From Psychromarinibacter halotolerans (lineage in GTDB: Bacteria > Pseudomonadota > Alphaproteobacteria > Rhodobacterales > Rhodobacteraceae), in the NCBI RefSeq assembly GCF_029168315.1, contig NZ_JARGYD010000005.1, positions 248,001 through 312,000 on the forward strand: 64,000 bases of DNA, given 5' to 3'. The notes under the pieces are model-generated. The model was not told the origin of the DNA. It worked only from the letters and a program-made list of their open reading frames with translations, and made no database searches. The translations under genes were made by a program, and so were the position numbers. This document shows positions 34,736-43,667 of the stretch, one piece after another; within the stretch, counting starts at the first letter, position 1, and every line of letters starts with the position of its first letter.

Positions 34736-34912
34736 CGGTCCCGGAGCCGCGGATTCCGACTCTCCGTTAATGATCAGATGCGACTGAAACAGCGTTCTCC
34801 TCCCCAGGAACCGCGGCCAGTCAAGCCGACGTACAGGGAAGAAGGCGCTATGCAGCGGTCATAGTAAATGACAGTCTGTGGGAAACGGTTAGCTATTTGA
34901 GGGAGGAGAGCC

Positions 34913-35815
34913 ATGCCGCTTGGCAGGGAACGTGCGTTCCAGACCGAACTGATCCGGGGAAAGGCGTTCTCTGGCGGGCTGTGGCCCGTGGTGCTGGGCC
35001 GCGCCGATTCCCTGCCGGTGCGGTCCCGCGCGGCGCTGCTGCTGGAAGAAGGCGCGGCGCGGCTTGAAACGGCGGACGGCGGGCGGGACATCACCGGGCC
35101 GGCGCTGGCATGGATCTCGTGGCCCGAAGACGCGCGGATCGTCGTCGCGCCGGGCTCTGTAGGATCGCTGATGGTTGTGGGCGTCACGACCTTGCTAAAC
35201 GCCATCGGCCATACGCCCGAGGCCGCCGAACTGCGCGGGTTCGCCGAACGGGACATGCTGCTGGCTCTGGCGGACAGACCGCAGCTGCGGCGGCGGTTAG
35301 AGGCCGGGATCGGCGCGATCCTCGATGAACGCGCCGGTGCGGCGGCGGCGGCGCGCACCATCATCGAGTCTCATCTGCGCATCATGCTGGTCCGGCTTTG
35401 GCGTGCGCAGGACGTGGCGGGCCATGCCGGCAATCCGCGCTCTCCGGCAGAGCAATTGTTCAACCGTTTCAGTGGCCTGCTGGAAGAACATTATCGCGAT
35501 CACTGGACGGTTCAGGACTATGCCCGCGTGCTGGGCGTGTCGCGCGACCGGCTGGGCGACATCTGCCGGCGCATCGACGGGCGGTCGCCGAAGGACTTGT
35601 GCGCCGCACGGCTGGCGATGGAGGCGCGAATGCTGCTGGAACGCTCGACCCATTCCGTCGAGCAGATCGCCGGGCTGCTGGGCTTCGCGACGTCGTCACA
35701 GTTTTCGCGCTTCTTCAGCCGCGCGGCGGGGCTGCCGCCGGGTCGGTTCCGCGCTGAACTGCCAAGACGACGGCGCGAGGCGGACGACGCGGGCGCGCTG
35801 CACGCATGGCCCTAG
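34913..35815 (+). CDS. AraC-family transcriptional regulator
   Basis: Regulator of 300 residues, start preceded by GAGGGAGGAG. The N-terminal part (about 15-130) looks like a cupin-type effector domain (PVVLGRADSLPVRSRAALLL). The C-terminal AraC DNA-binding domain (about 195-290) has both helix-turn-helix motifs: WTVQDYARVLGVSRDRLGDI and HSVEQIAGLLGFATSSQFSRFF. The arrangement recalls regulators of aromatic-acid catabolism such as PobR or HpaA. Divergent from the aldehyde dehydrogenase/liv-type operon, which it probably activates in response to the transported compound. Confidence 0.82.
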   Translation: MPLGRERAFQTELIRGKAFSGGLWPVVLGRADSLPVRSRAALLLEEGAARLETADGGRDITGPALAWISWPEDARIVVAPGSVGSLMVVGVTTLLNAIGHTPEAAELRGFAERDMLLALADRPQLRRRLEAGIGAILDERAGAAAAARTIIESHLRIMLVRLWRAQDVAGHAGNPRSPAEQLFNRFSGLLEEHYRDHWTVQDYARVLGVSRDRLGDICRRIDGRSPKDLCAARLAMEARMLLERSTHSVEQIAGLLGFATSSQFSRFFSRAAGLPPGRFRAELPRRRREADDAGALHAWP

Positions 35816-35839
35816 ATGGGCCACGCGAACGCGAAGCCT

Positions 35840-36763
35840 TCAGGCGCTGAGTCCTTCCAGCACCAGTTCAAGCAGGCGTTGCGCAATGGGGCTGAGCGGG
35901 CGGCTTTTCATCCGGATCAGGTGATACGGGGGCAGGGTGATCGGCTCGTGGCTGAAGAAGGTGGTGACACCGTCGGCGCGCATCGACCGCACAAGGTCCG
36001 CCACCTCGCGCGCAGCGGGAGAGATCGCGTCGGATTCCGCGATGAAGGCCAGCACCACCAGCAGCGAGGCCGAATTCACGACGTCCTGCGGCGGTGGCAA
36101 ACCGGCGGCAAGATGCGCGCGGTCGACGGCCTCGCGGATGGGCATCCCCGGCGCCTGAACGACCCATGTGTAGTCCGACAGCTGTTTCAGCGAGGGGCGC
36201 GGCCCGCTGGCCAGCGGATGCCCGGCGCGAACCAGAAATTCCATGTGTTCGGGCCGGCCACGCAACACCTGAAGCTGGGTCGCGTCGATGCCGGGCGTCA
36301 CGCGGGACAGCACGAAATCGTATTCCCCCTGCATAAGCCCCTGCATCAGGTCGACGCTGGGCGCGACGTCCACGCGCACTTCGGGGTTGCCGGATTCCTG
36401 CTTTAGCCGCCGAATGGCGGGCACCACGAAGGCCACCGACGCCCCGGTCACCGCGCCGACCCGCACCACGCCGGTCGCACCGGATCGGAAGGCCTCTAGC
36501 TCGTCCGCCGCTTGATCCAGTCCCGACAGCAGCAGCCCGGCATGGCGGACCAGAACCTCGCCGACGGGCGAGGCCGTCATCCCCTTGGGATGGCGCAGGA
36601 AAACCGGCGCGCCGACGATGCGCTCTACTTCGGACAGGGCGCGCGAGGCGGCGGGTTGCGTCATCGCCAGACGCTCGGCCGCCAGCGACAGTTGGCCGAG
36701 GTCATTGATAGTGCGGATAAGCTGAAAATGCCTGAGTTGCAGGCGAGTGATCGCGGATCTCAT
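35840..36763 (-). CDS. gbpR: LysR-family regulator, GbpR-like, divergent from chvE
   Basis: LysR regulator of 307 residues: N-terminal helix-turn-helix at about 25-45 (LSLAAERLAMTQPAASRALS) and an effector domain (VVRVGAVTGASVAFVVPAI). In Agrobacterium, gbpR encodes a LysR protein next to chvE that controls sugar-inducible expression of the galactose-binding protein; the same divergent arrangement is seen here. The promoter-side gap contains a CATACC/GGTATG dyad 8 bases from this gene's start codon. The symbol rests on synteny and size, and the arabinose/galactose effector is inferred. Confidence 0.8.
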   Translation of the reverse strand: MRSAITRLQLRHFQLIRTINDLGQLSLAAERLAMTQPAASRALSEVERIVGAPVFLRHPKGMTASPVGEVLVRHAGLLLSGLDQAADELEAFRSGATGVVRVGAVTGASVAFVVPAIRRLKQESGNPEVRVDVAPSVDLMQGLMQGEYDFVLSRVTPGIDATQLQVLRGRPEHMEFLVRAGHPLASGPRPSLKQLSDYTWVVQAPGMPIREAVDRAHLAAGLPPPQDVVNSASLLVVLAFIAESDAISPAAREVADLVRSMRADGVTTFFSHEPITLPPYHLIRMKSRPLSPIAQRLLELVLEGLSA

Positions 36764-36770
36764 GCGCTAA

Positions 36771-36788
36771 CATACCGAGATTGGTATG
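36771..36788. promoter_or_regulatory. Dyad CATACC-N6-GGTATG in the gbpR-chvE gap: candidate LysR box
   Basis: A perfect six-base inverted repeat around GAGATT, close to a T-N11-A LysR box, lies 8 bases upstream of the LysR gene start. Binding here would be expected to repress the regulator itself and position it to activate chvE about 140 bases away. Two more dyads lie nearer chvE: TGCAC-GGG-GTGCA (36840-36852) and CCTGCA-C-TGCAGG (36873-36885). Confidence 0.5.
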
Positions 36789-36927
36789 TGGAATGCTAGA
36801 AAAATCAATTGAACGTTATGAAGGAACGCAACATAGATCTGCACGGGGTGCATATCAGCCCTGAAATTTCATCCTGCACTGCAGGGGGCGGCCCAGAGGA
36901 AGGGCTGTCCGACACCGGGAGGACATC

Positions 36928-37992
36928 ATGAAAAAACTGACTCTGGGGCTTTCCGCCCTGGCTCTTGGCGCGTCTCTGCTGGCCGCGCCCGCGATTGCCC
37001 AGGACAAGGGCCTGATCGGCATCGCGATGCCGACCAAATCCTCGGCCCGCTGGATTTCCGACGGCGAATCGATGGTCGAGCAGTTCGAAGCCGCCGGTTA
37101 CGAGACCGATCTTCAGTACGCCGAAGACGACATTCCGAACCAGCTGGCCCAGATCGAGAACATGATCACCAAGGGCGTCGACGTCCTGGTCATCGCCGCC
37201 ATCGACGGCACCACGCTGTCGAACGCGCTGGAGAACGCGCACTTCGCCGACATCCAGACGATCGCCTACGACCGCCTGATCCGTGACAGCGAATACGTCG
37301 ATTACTATGCCACTTTCGACAACTTCCAGGTTGGCGTGCAGCAGGCGACCTCGCTGGTCGAAGGTCTCGAGGAACGCTTCCCCGATGCGGAAAGCTGGAA
37401 CGTCGAACTGTTCGGCGGCTCGCCGGACGATAACAACGCCTACTTCTTCTACGACGGCGCCATGTCGGTTCTCGACCCGCTGATCGAAGAGGGCAAGGTG
37501 AACGTCGTGTCCGGCCAGATGGGCATGGACACCGTCGGCACCCTGCGTTGGGACGGCGCCGTGGCGCAGGCCCGCATGGATAACCTGCTGTCGGCCCACT
37601 ACACCGACGCGCAGGTGCATGGCGTGCTGTCGCCCTATGACGGCCTGTCCATCGGCATCCTGTCGTCGCTGAAAGGCGTCGGCTACGGCTCGGGCGACCT
37701 GCCGATGCCGATCGTCACCGGGCAAGACGCCGAACTGCAGTCGATCAAGTCGATCATCGCAGGCGAGCAGTACTCGACCATCTTCAAGGACACCCGCGAA
37801 CTGGCCCGCGTCACCGTGGGTATGGTCGAGGCCCTGCTGGAAGGCGGCGAGCCCGAGATCAACGACACCGAAACCTACGACAACGGTGTGAAGGTCGTGC
37901 CCAGCTACCTGCTGAAGCCGGTTCCGGTCGATGCCTCGAATTACGAGGAAATCGTGATCGACTCCGGCTACCACTCGGCCGACGATCTCTGA
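36928..37992 (+). CDS. chvE: Multiple sugar-binding periplasmic protein (ChvE-like)
   Basis: Periplasmic sugar-binding protein of 354 residues. The signal peptide ends near APAIAQ-DKG and GGGAGG lies 7 bases upstream. The mature protein closely follows ChvE: KGLIGIAMPTKSSARWISDG, DDIPNQLAQIENMITKGVDVLVIAAIDG, VELFGGSPDDNNAYFFYDGAM, and GQDAELQSIKSIIAGEQYSTIFKDTREL. ChvE binds arabinose, galactose, glucose and related sugars. It feeds the GguA/GguB proteins encoded next, separated by a hairpin. The arabinose genes downstream make L-arabinose or galactose the likely physiological substrates. Confidence 0.92.
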   Translation: MKKLTLGLSALALGASLLAAPAIAQDKGLIGIAMPTKSSARWISDGESMVEQFEAAGYETDLQYAEDDIPNQLAQIENMITKGVDVLVIAAIDGTTLSNALENAHFADIQTIAYDRLIRDSEYVDYYATFDNFQVGVQQATSLVEGLEERFPDAESWNVELFGGSPDDNNAYFFYDGAMSVLDPLIEEGKVNVVSGQMGMDTVGTLRWDGAVAQARMDNLLSAHYTDAQVHGVLSPYDGLSIGILSSLKGVGYGSGDLPMPIVTGQDAELQSIKSIIAGEQYSTIFKDTRELARVTVGMVEALLEGGEPEINDTETYDNGVKVVPSYLLKPVPVDASNYEEIVIDSGYHSADDL

Positions 37993-38007
37993 TCGCAACG
38001 TAAAGAC

Positions 38008-38033
38008 GCCCCTGCCCGCAACAGGGCGGGGGC
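38008..38033 (+). promoter_or_regulatory. Intercistronic hairpin between chvE and gguA
   Basis: GCCCCTGCCC-GCAACA-GGGCGGGGGC forms a ten-base stem with one G-U pair, 15 bases after the chvE stop and without a T run. Likely an mRNA stabiliser or partial terminator that keeps binding-protein expression above the rest of the operon. Confidence 0.6.
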
Positions 38034-38071
38034 CCACGAAAATCCGCAGACATTCTTAGGGGGGGAGCCCG

Positions 38072-39592
38072 ATGGGCACGCTGCTGGAGATGCAAAGCAT
38101 CACCAAGACCTTTCCCGGCGTGAAGGCGCTGGACGAGGTCAACCTCCGGGTACAGGAGGGCGAGATCCACGCTCTCGTCGGCGAAAACGGCGCCGGCAAA
38201 TCGACGCTGATGAAGGTTCTGTCCGGCGTCTATCCCCACGGCTCTTACGACGGCGAGATCCTGTACGCGGGCAATCCGGCCCGGTTCGGCGGCATCTCGG
38301 ACAGCGAGCGCGAAGGGATCATCATCATTCACCAGGAACTGGCGCTGGTGCCGCTTCTGTCGATCGCCGAGAACCTGTTCCTTGGCAACGAGCGCGCCCG
38401 TGGCGGCGTGATGAACTGGCAAGAAACCTTCCGCCGGTCCGAGGAGCTGCTGCGCCGCGTGGGGCTGAAAGAAGCGCCCGGCACGATGGTCGACAAGATC
38501 GGCGTCGGCAAGCAGCAGCTGGTCGAGATCGCCAAGGCGCTGGCCAAGGACGTGCGGCTGCTGATCCTTGACGAGCCCACCGCCGCGCTGTCGGAATCCG
38601 ACAGTCAGGCGCTTTTGGACCTGCTGCTGGAACTGAAGGCGCAGGGCGTCACCTCGATCATCATCAGCCACAAGCTGAACGAGGTCCGGCGCGTGGCGGA
38701 TTCGATCACCGTGATCCGCGACGGGTCCACCGTGTCGACCATCGACGCGAAGACCGAAACCGTGACCGAGGACCGCATCGTGCGCGACATGGTCGGTCGC
38801 GACATGTCGCACCGCTATCCCGAGCGCGAGCGCCGGGCGGGCGAGGTGCTGTTCGAGGTGAAGAACTGGAACGTCTTCCACCCCGAGCATTCCGAACGTC
38901 AGGTCGTCCACGACGTGAACCTGTCGGTCCGCGCGGGCGAGGTCGTGGGCATCGCCGGCCTGATGGGCGCCGGGCGCACCGAACTTGCGATGAGCATCTT
39001 CGGCGGCAGCTATGGCCAGAACATCAGCGGCGAGGTCTTCCTGCACGGGCAGCCGATCAACACGTCGAGCGTCCGCGCCGCCATCGACAGCGGGCTGGCC
39101 TATGTGACCGAGGACCGCAAGGAACTTGGCCTGATCTTGGAAGAGACGATCCGCACCAACATCACGCTGGCGAACCTGCCGGGCGTGTCCTCGACCGGCG
39201 TGCTGAACGGGGCCGAGGAAACGCAGGTTGCCGAAAAGTACCGCAAGGCGATGAACATCCGCACCCCCAGCGTGGTGCAGAAGGTGATGAACCTTTCGGG
39301 CGGCAACCAGCAGAAGGTGGTTCTGTCGAAGTGGCTGTTCGCGGGGCCCGAGGTGCTGATCCTTGACGAACCGACGCGCGGCATCGACGTCGGCGCGAAA
39401 TACGAAATCTACAACATCATCAACGACCTCTCGCGCGAGGGGAAGGGTGTGCTGATGATCTCGTCCGAGATGCCCGAACTGCTGGGCATGTGCGACCGGA
39501 TCTACGTCATGAACGAGGGCGAATTCGTCGGCGAACTGACCGCCGCCGAAGCCAGCCAAGAGCGCATCATGTCGCTCATCGTCACCGAATAG
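38072..39592 (+). CDS. gguA: Multiple sugar ABC transporter ATPase (two ABC domains)
   Basis: Protein of 506 residues with two fused ABC domains, as in RbsA/MglA/GguA. The first has Walker A GENGAGKST and Walker B LLILDEPTAALSESD; the second has the degenerate GLMGAGRTELA and signature LSGGNQQK, followed by LILDEPTRGIDVGAK. It energises sugar uptake through GguB at the inner membrane. The start is after a GGGGGGGAG ribosome site. Neighbours chvE and gguB leave little doubt about the system. Confidence 0.92.
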   Translation: MGTLLEMQSITKTFPGVKALDEVNLRVQEGEIHALVGENGAGKSTLMKVLSGVYPHGSYDGEILYAGNPARFGGISDSEREGIIIIHQELALVPLLSIAENLFLGNERARGGVMNWQETFRRSEELLRRVGLKEAPGTMVDKIGVGKQQLVEIAKALAKDVRLLILDEPTAALSESDSQALLDLLLELKAQGVTSIIISHKLNEVRRVADSITVIRDGSTVSTIDAKTETVTEDRIVRDMVGRDMSHRYPERERRAGEVLFEVKNWNVFHPEHSERQVVHDVNLSVRAGEVVGIAGLMGAGRTELAMSIFGGSYGQNISGEVFLHGQPINTSSVRAAIDSGLAYVTEDRKELGLILEETIRTNITLANLPGVSSTGVLNGAEETQVAEKYRKAMNIRTPSVVQKVMNLSGGNQQKVVLSKWLFAGPEVLILDEPTRGIDVGAKYEIYNIINDLSREGKGVLMISSEMPELLGMCDRIYVMNEGEFVGELTAAEASQERIMSLIVTE

Positions 39593-39604
39593 GGAGGGGC
39601 AGGA

Positions 39605-40813
39605 ATGTCCGACACGGTTTCCCCCACCGAGGGGCAGGCAGAGGCAGGCGGCAAGGGGCTGTCCGGCTATCTTATCGGCCACATGCGCGAATTCGGGCTG
39701 CTGTTCGCCCTGATCGCGATCATGGTCTTCTTTGAGATCGTGACCGGCGGCACCCTGATGCGGCCGATCAACATCACCAACCTGTTCCTGCAGAACAGCT
39801 ATATCATCATCATGGCGCTGGGGATGCTGATCGTCATCGTCGGCGGCAACATCGACCTCAGCGTGGGGTCCGTGATGGGCTTCATCGGGGCGCTGGCGGC
39901 GGTGATGATCGTCAACTGGGACTGGTCCGTCTACATGGCCATCCCCGCCTGTCTGCTGGTCGGCATCCTGATCGGGGCGGCGCAGGGCTATTGGGTCGCG
40001 TACTGGAACATCCCGTCGTTCATCGTGACGCTTGCCGGGATGCTGGTGTTCCGCGGCCTGTCGCTGTGGCTGCTGCAGGGCCAGTCCATCGGTCCGTTCC
40101 CGCGCGAATTCCAGGCGCTGTCGACGGGCTTCATCCCTGACCTGTTCGGGGTGGACCGGCCGAACGTGACCGCGCTGGTGGTCGGCGCGGTGGTGGTGGC
40201 CATCATCGTCTGGACCGGGATGCGCAAGCGCAGCCGCAACGTGGCCTACGGGATCGAAGCGGAACCGATGCCCTTCTTCGTGATCCGCAACGCCATCGTT
40301 GCCGGGGCGTTCATGTTCCTCGTCTACAAGCTGTCCACCTTCCGTGGCCTGCCGAACGTGCTGATCACGATGGGCGTGTTGTTCATCATCTACGCCTTCA
40401 TCACCGAGCAGACGACGCTGGGCCGGCGGATCTATGCGCTGGGCGGCAACAAGAAGGCGGCGAAGCTGTCGGGCATCGCGACCGAGCGGCTGACCTTCCT
40501 GACCTTCGTCAACATGGGTTTCCTTGCTGCGCTGGCCGGTCTGATCTTCGCGGCGCGTCTGAACACGGCGACACCCAAGGCGGGCTTTGCGCTGGAACTG
40601 GACGTGATCGCGGCGGTGTTCATCGGCGGCGCGTCGATGTCCGGCGGCGTGGGCAAGATCGTGGGCGCGGTGGTCGGTGCGTTCATCATGGGCGTGATGA
40701 ACAACGGCATGTCGATCATGGGGATCGGCATTGATTACCAGCAGGTGATCAAGGGGCTGGTGCTTTTGGCCGCCGTGATCTTCGACGTCTACAACAAACA
40801 GAAGCAGGGGTAG
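39605..40813 (+). CDS. gguB: Multiple sugar ABC transporter permease
   Basis: Permease of 402 residues with about ten membrane segments; start after GGGAGGGGCAGG, 12 bases beyond gguA. The conserved carbohydrate (CUT2) permease segments are visible: IIIMALGMLIVIVGGNIDLSVGSVMGF near residue 75, and TLGRRIYALGGNKKAAKLSGI near residue 275, then AAVFIGGASMSGGVGKIVGAVVGAF. It pairs with GguA and ChvE. The gguC gene known after gguB in Agrobacterium is replaced here by arabinose catabolic genes. Confidence 0.92.
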   Translation: MSDTVSPTEGQAEAGGKGLSGYLIGHMREFGLLFALIAIMVFFEIVTGGTLMRPINITNLFLQNSYIIIMALGMLIVIVGGNIDLSVGSVMGFIGALAAVMIVNWDWSVYMAIPACLLVGILIGAAQGYWVAYWNIPSFIVTLAGMLVFRGLSLWLLQGQSIGPFPREFQALSTGFIPDLFGVDRPNVTALVVGAVVVAIIVWTGMRKRSRNVAYGIEAEPMPFFVIRNAIVAGAFMFLVYKLSTFRGLPNVLITMGVLFIIYAFITEQTTLGRRIYALGGNKKAAKLSGIATERLTFLTFVNMGFLAALAGLIFAARLNTATPKAGFALELDVIAAVFIGGASMSGGVGKIVGAVVGAFIMGVMNNGMSIMGIGIDYQQVIKGLVLLAAVIFDVYNKQKQG

Positions 40814-40822
40814 GGCGGGGTA

Positions 40823-40859
40823 CCCCCTCCCCGACCCTCCCCCTGTCAGGGGGAGGGAG
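40823..40859. repeat. Palindromic CCCTCCCCCTG/CAGGGGGAGGG element, copy 1
   Basis: A perfect eleven-base inverted repeat (CCCTCCCCCTG-T-CAGGGGGAGGG) embedded in a CCCCCTCCCCGA-leading unit, 9 bases after the gguB stop codon. A second copy follows 22 bases later. These look like dispersed REP-type palindromes; they may also end the transporter transcript or protect its 3' end. Confidence 0.65.
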
Positions 40860-40881
40860 CCGCGGGGCGGTGGGTGTTTCA

Positions 40882-40917
40882 CCCCCTCCCCAACCCTCCC
40901 CCTGAAGGGGGAGGGAG
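40882..40917. repeat. Palindromic CCCTCCCCCT/AGGGGGAGGG element, copy 2
   Basis: Same unit as the copy at 40823-40859 with a GA loop and a ten-base stem; the leading CCCCCTCCCC-A is also shared. The tandem pair separates gguB from the arabonate dehydratase gene. Confidence 0.65.
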
Positions 40918-40976
40918 ACCGGGCGCCGCTGCTTGGCCCCCTTAAGTCAGGTCCCATCGGGACAGGAGCTGAAAAC

Positions 40977-42719
40977 ATGACCTTCAAGCCTGCCGAATGG
41001 CCCCGCAAGCTGCGCTCGCAGGAGTGGTACGGCGGCACGTCGCGGGACAACATCTATCACCGCGGCTGGCTTAAGAACCAAGGCTACCCGCACGACCTGT
41101 TCGACGGGCGCCCGGTGATCGGCATCCTGAATACGTGGTCCGAGCTGACGCCCTGCAACGGCCACCTGCGCGAGCTGGCCGAGAAGGTGAAGGCCGGCGT
41201 ATGGGAGGCTGGCGGCTTCCCGGTCGAGGTCCCCGTGTTCTCGGCGTCCGAGAATACCTATCGCCCCACGGCGATGATGTATCGCAACCTTGCCGCGCTG
41301 GCGGTCGAAGAGACGATGCGCGCCCAGCCCATCGACGGTGCGGTGCTGCTGGTCGGCTGCGACAAGACCACGCCCTCGCTGATCATGGGTGCGGCGTCCA
41401 CGGACCTGCCGTCGATCGTGGTGACCGGCGGGCCGATGCTGAACGGCTGGTTCCGGGGCGAACGGGTCGGGTCCGGCACGGCGCTGTGGCAGATGTCCGA
41501 GGACATCAAGGCCGGCAAGATGACGACCGAGGATTTCCTAGAAGCCGAGCAGGCGATGAGCCGGTCGTCCGGCACCTGTAACACGATGGGCACCGCGTCG
41601 ACGATGGCCAGCATGGCAGAGGCGCTGGGCATGGCGCTGTCGGGCAACGCCGCCATTCCGGGCGTCGACGCGCGGCGCCGCGTGATGGCGCAGATCTCTG
41701 GGCGGCGCATCGTGCAAATGGTCAAGGACGACCTGAAGCCGTCCGACATCATGACCAAGCAAGCGTTCGAGAACGCGATCCGCACCAACGGCGCCATCGG
41801 CGGGTCCACCAACGCGGTGATCCACCTGATGGCGATGGCGGGCCGCGTGGGCATCGACCTGACGCTGGACGACTGGGACCGGCTGGGCCGCGACGTGCCG
41901 ACCATCGTGAACCTCATGCCATCCGGAAAGTACCTGATGGAAGAGTTCTTCTATGCCGGCGGTCTGCCCGTCGTGCTGAAGCGGTTGGGCGAAGCGGGGC
42001 AGTTGCACAAGGATGCGCTGACAGTCTCGGGCGAGACGGTCTGGGACGAGGTGAAGGACGTACGCAACTGGAACGAGGACGTCATCCTGCCGGTGGACAA
42101 GGCGCTGACGCAGCAGGGCGGCATTGCGGTGCTGCGTGGCAACCTTGCGCCCTCGGGCGCGGTTCTGAAGCCGTCGGCCGCCAGCCCTGCGCTGATGAAG
42201 CACCGGGGCCGGGCGGTCGTGTTCGAGGACATCGACGACTACAAGGCCAAGATCAACGACGAGGTGCTGGACATCGACGAGACCTGCGTGATGGTCCTGA
42301 AGAACTGCGGCCCCAAGGGCTATCCCGGCATGGCCGAGGTCGGGAACATGGGCCTGCCGCCCAAGGTGCTGAGGAAAGGGATCACCGACATGGTCCGCAT
42401 CAGCGACGCGCGGATGTCGGGCACCGCTTACGGCACCGTCGTGCTGCACACCTCGCCCGAGGCGGCGCGGGGCGGGCCGCTGGCGATCGTGCGCGACGGC
42501 GACATGATCGAACTGGACGTGGCGGCGCGGCGCCTGCATCTGGACCTGACGGACGAAGAGATCGCCGCGCGGCTGGCCGAGTGGCAGGGCCCGCCCGAGG
42601 TTCCGGTGGACGGCTACGCCCGGATGTTCCATGACCACGTCGAAGGCGCCGACAGCGGTGCTGACTTCGACTTTCTCAAGGGCTGCCGGGGGGCGGCCGT
42701 ACCTAAGGACTCGCACTGA
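40977..42719 (+). CDS. L-arabinonate dehydratase, IlvD/EDD family
   Basis: Fe-S dehydratase of 580 residues that converts L-arabonate to L-2-keto-3-deoxyarabonate in the oxidative L-arabinose pathway. The three cluster cysteines of sugar-acid dehydratases are visible: ELTPCNGHLRE, LLVGCDKTTPS and SSGTCNTMGTAST. The N-terminus RKLRSQEWYGGTSRDNIYHRG is characteristic of the arabinonate/fuconate/xylonate dehydratase branch rather than IlvD. GGAGC precedes the start. The neighbouring arabinose dehydrogenase and KDA dehydratase fix the pathway; some activity on D-fuconate or D-galactonate is common in this branch. Its stop overlaps the next start (TGATG). Confidence 0.88.
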   Translation: MTFKPAEWPRKLRSQEWYGGTSRDNIYHRGWLKNQGYPHDLFDGRPVIGILNTWSELTPCNGHLRELAEKVKAGVWEAGGFPVEVPVFSASENTYRPTAMMYRNLAALAVEETMRAQPIDGAVLLVGCDKTTPSLIMGAASTDLPSIVVTGGPMLNGWFRGERVGSGTALWQMSEDIKAGKMTTEDFLEAEQAMSRSSGTCNTMGTASTMASMAEALGMALSGNAAIPGVDARRRVMAQISGRRIVQMVKDDLKPSDIMTKQAFENAIRTNGAIGGSTNAVIHLMAMAGRVGIDLTLDDWDRLGRDVPTIVNLMPSGKYLMEEFFYAGGLPVVLKRLGEAGQLHKDALTVSGETVWDEVKDVRNWNEDVILPVDKALTQQGGIAVLRGNLAPSGAVLKPSAASPALMKHRGRAVVFEDIDDYKAKINDEVLDIDETCVMVLKNCGPKGYPGMAEVGNMGLPPKVLRKGITDMVRISDARMSGTAYGTVVLHTSPEAARGGPLAIVRDGDMIELDVAARRLHLDLTDEEIAARLAEWQGPPEVPVDGYARMFHDHVEGADSGADFDFLKGCRGAAVPKDSH

Positions 42720-43654
42720 TGGCGCATAAGATCGCGATCGTCGGCGTGGGCAAGATTGCCCGCGACCAGCATATTCCAACCCTCGCCGCCAACGACGACT
42801 TCGAACTGGTGGCGACGGCCAGCCGCAATGCGGGCGTCGACGGGGTGGACCGCTTCGAGGATCTCGGCGCGCTGCTGAAGGCGCGGCCCGACGTCACCTG
42901 TGTATCGTTGTGCACGCCGCCGCACGCTCGCTACGACGACGCCCGCCTTGCGCTGGAGTCGGGCAAGCACCTGATGATCGAGAAACCGCCGGGCGCGACG
43001 CTGAGCGAGGTCCACGACCTCGAGGCGCTGGCCATCGACCGGGGGCTGGTGTTCTACTCCACATGGCATTCGCGGCACGCGGCCTCGGTCTCGGCGGCGA
43101 AGGCGTGGCTGGCCGAGCGGACGATCCGCAGTCTGGAAGTGCGTTGGAAGGAAGACGTGCGGTTCTGGCACCCCGGGCAGGAATGGATCTGGGAGGCCGG
43201 TGGCCTTGGCGTGTTCGACCCCGGCATCAACGCGCTGTCGGTTCTGACCGAGATCTATCCGCGCGGCCTGTTCCTGCGCCAAGCCGAGCTGCAGTTCCCC
43301 GAGAACCGCGACACTCCGATCGCCGCTGACCTGACGTTCCGCGATCCGGGCGGCGCGCAGGTGTCGGCGCAGTTCGACTGGTTGAAGGACGGCCCGCCCG
43401 AGTGGGACATGCACATCGAGACCGATGGCGGCTATGCCCTGCTTAGCGAGGGCGGCGCACGGCTCACCATCGACGGCGTCGAGGTCGATGCACGGCGCGG
43501 GCCGGAACTGCAGGGTGAATACCCGGCGCTGTACGCCCGTTTTGCCGAACTTCTGGCCCGCGGCGAACGCGAGGTCGACCTGTCCCCCATGCGTCACGTC
43601 GCGGACGCCTTCACGCTCGGCCGCCGCAAGGTCGTCGCCCCGTTCCACTGGTAG
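42719..43654 (+). CDS. araA: L-arabinose/D-galactose 1-dehydrogenase, Gfo/Idh/MocA family
   Basis: NAD(P)-dependent enzyme of 311 residues that oxidises L-arabinose (and usually D-galactose) to the 1,4-lactone. The N-terminal nucleotide fold reads IAIVGVGKIARDQHIPTL; EKPPGATLSEVHDLEAL holds the family EKP lysine; and STWHSRHAASV, VRWKEDVRFWHPGQEWIWE and GGLGVFDPGINALS match the Azospirillum AraA enzyme closely (recalled from memory). Coupled to the dehydratase by a one-base TGATG overlap. The lactonase needed between this enzyme and the dehydratase is not encoded in the window. The symbol follows the Azospirillum naming, not E. coli isomerase AraA. Confidence 0.87.
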   Translation: MAHKIAIVGVGKIARDQHIPTLAANDDFELVATASRNAGVDGVDRFEDLGALLKARPDVTCVSLCTPPHARYDDARLALESGKHLMIEKPPGATLSEVHDLEALAIDRGLVFYSTWHSRHAASVSAAKAWLAERTIRSLEVRWKEDVRFWHPGQEWIWEAGGLGVFDPGINALSVLTEIYPRGLFLRQAELQFPENRDTPIAADLTFRDPGGAQVSAQFDWLKDGPPEWDMHIETDGGYALLSEGGARLTIDGVEVDARRGPELQGEYPALYARFAELLARGEREVDLSPMRHVADAFTLGRRKVVAPFHW

Positions 43655-43667
43655 AAAGGACTTTGCC

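Noticed and set aside
37859..41053. A 1,064-codon minus-strand open frame across gguA-gguB
   Set aside because: Composition is His/Asp/Arg-rich low complexity, it runs antisense to three well-supported genes, and it has no ribosome site or family match.
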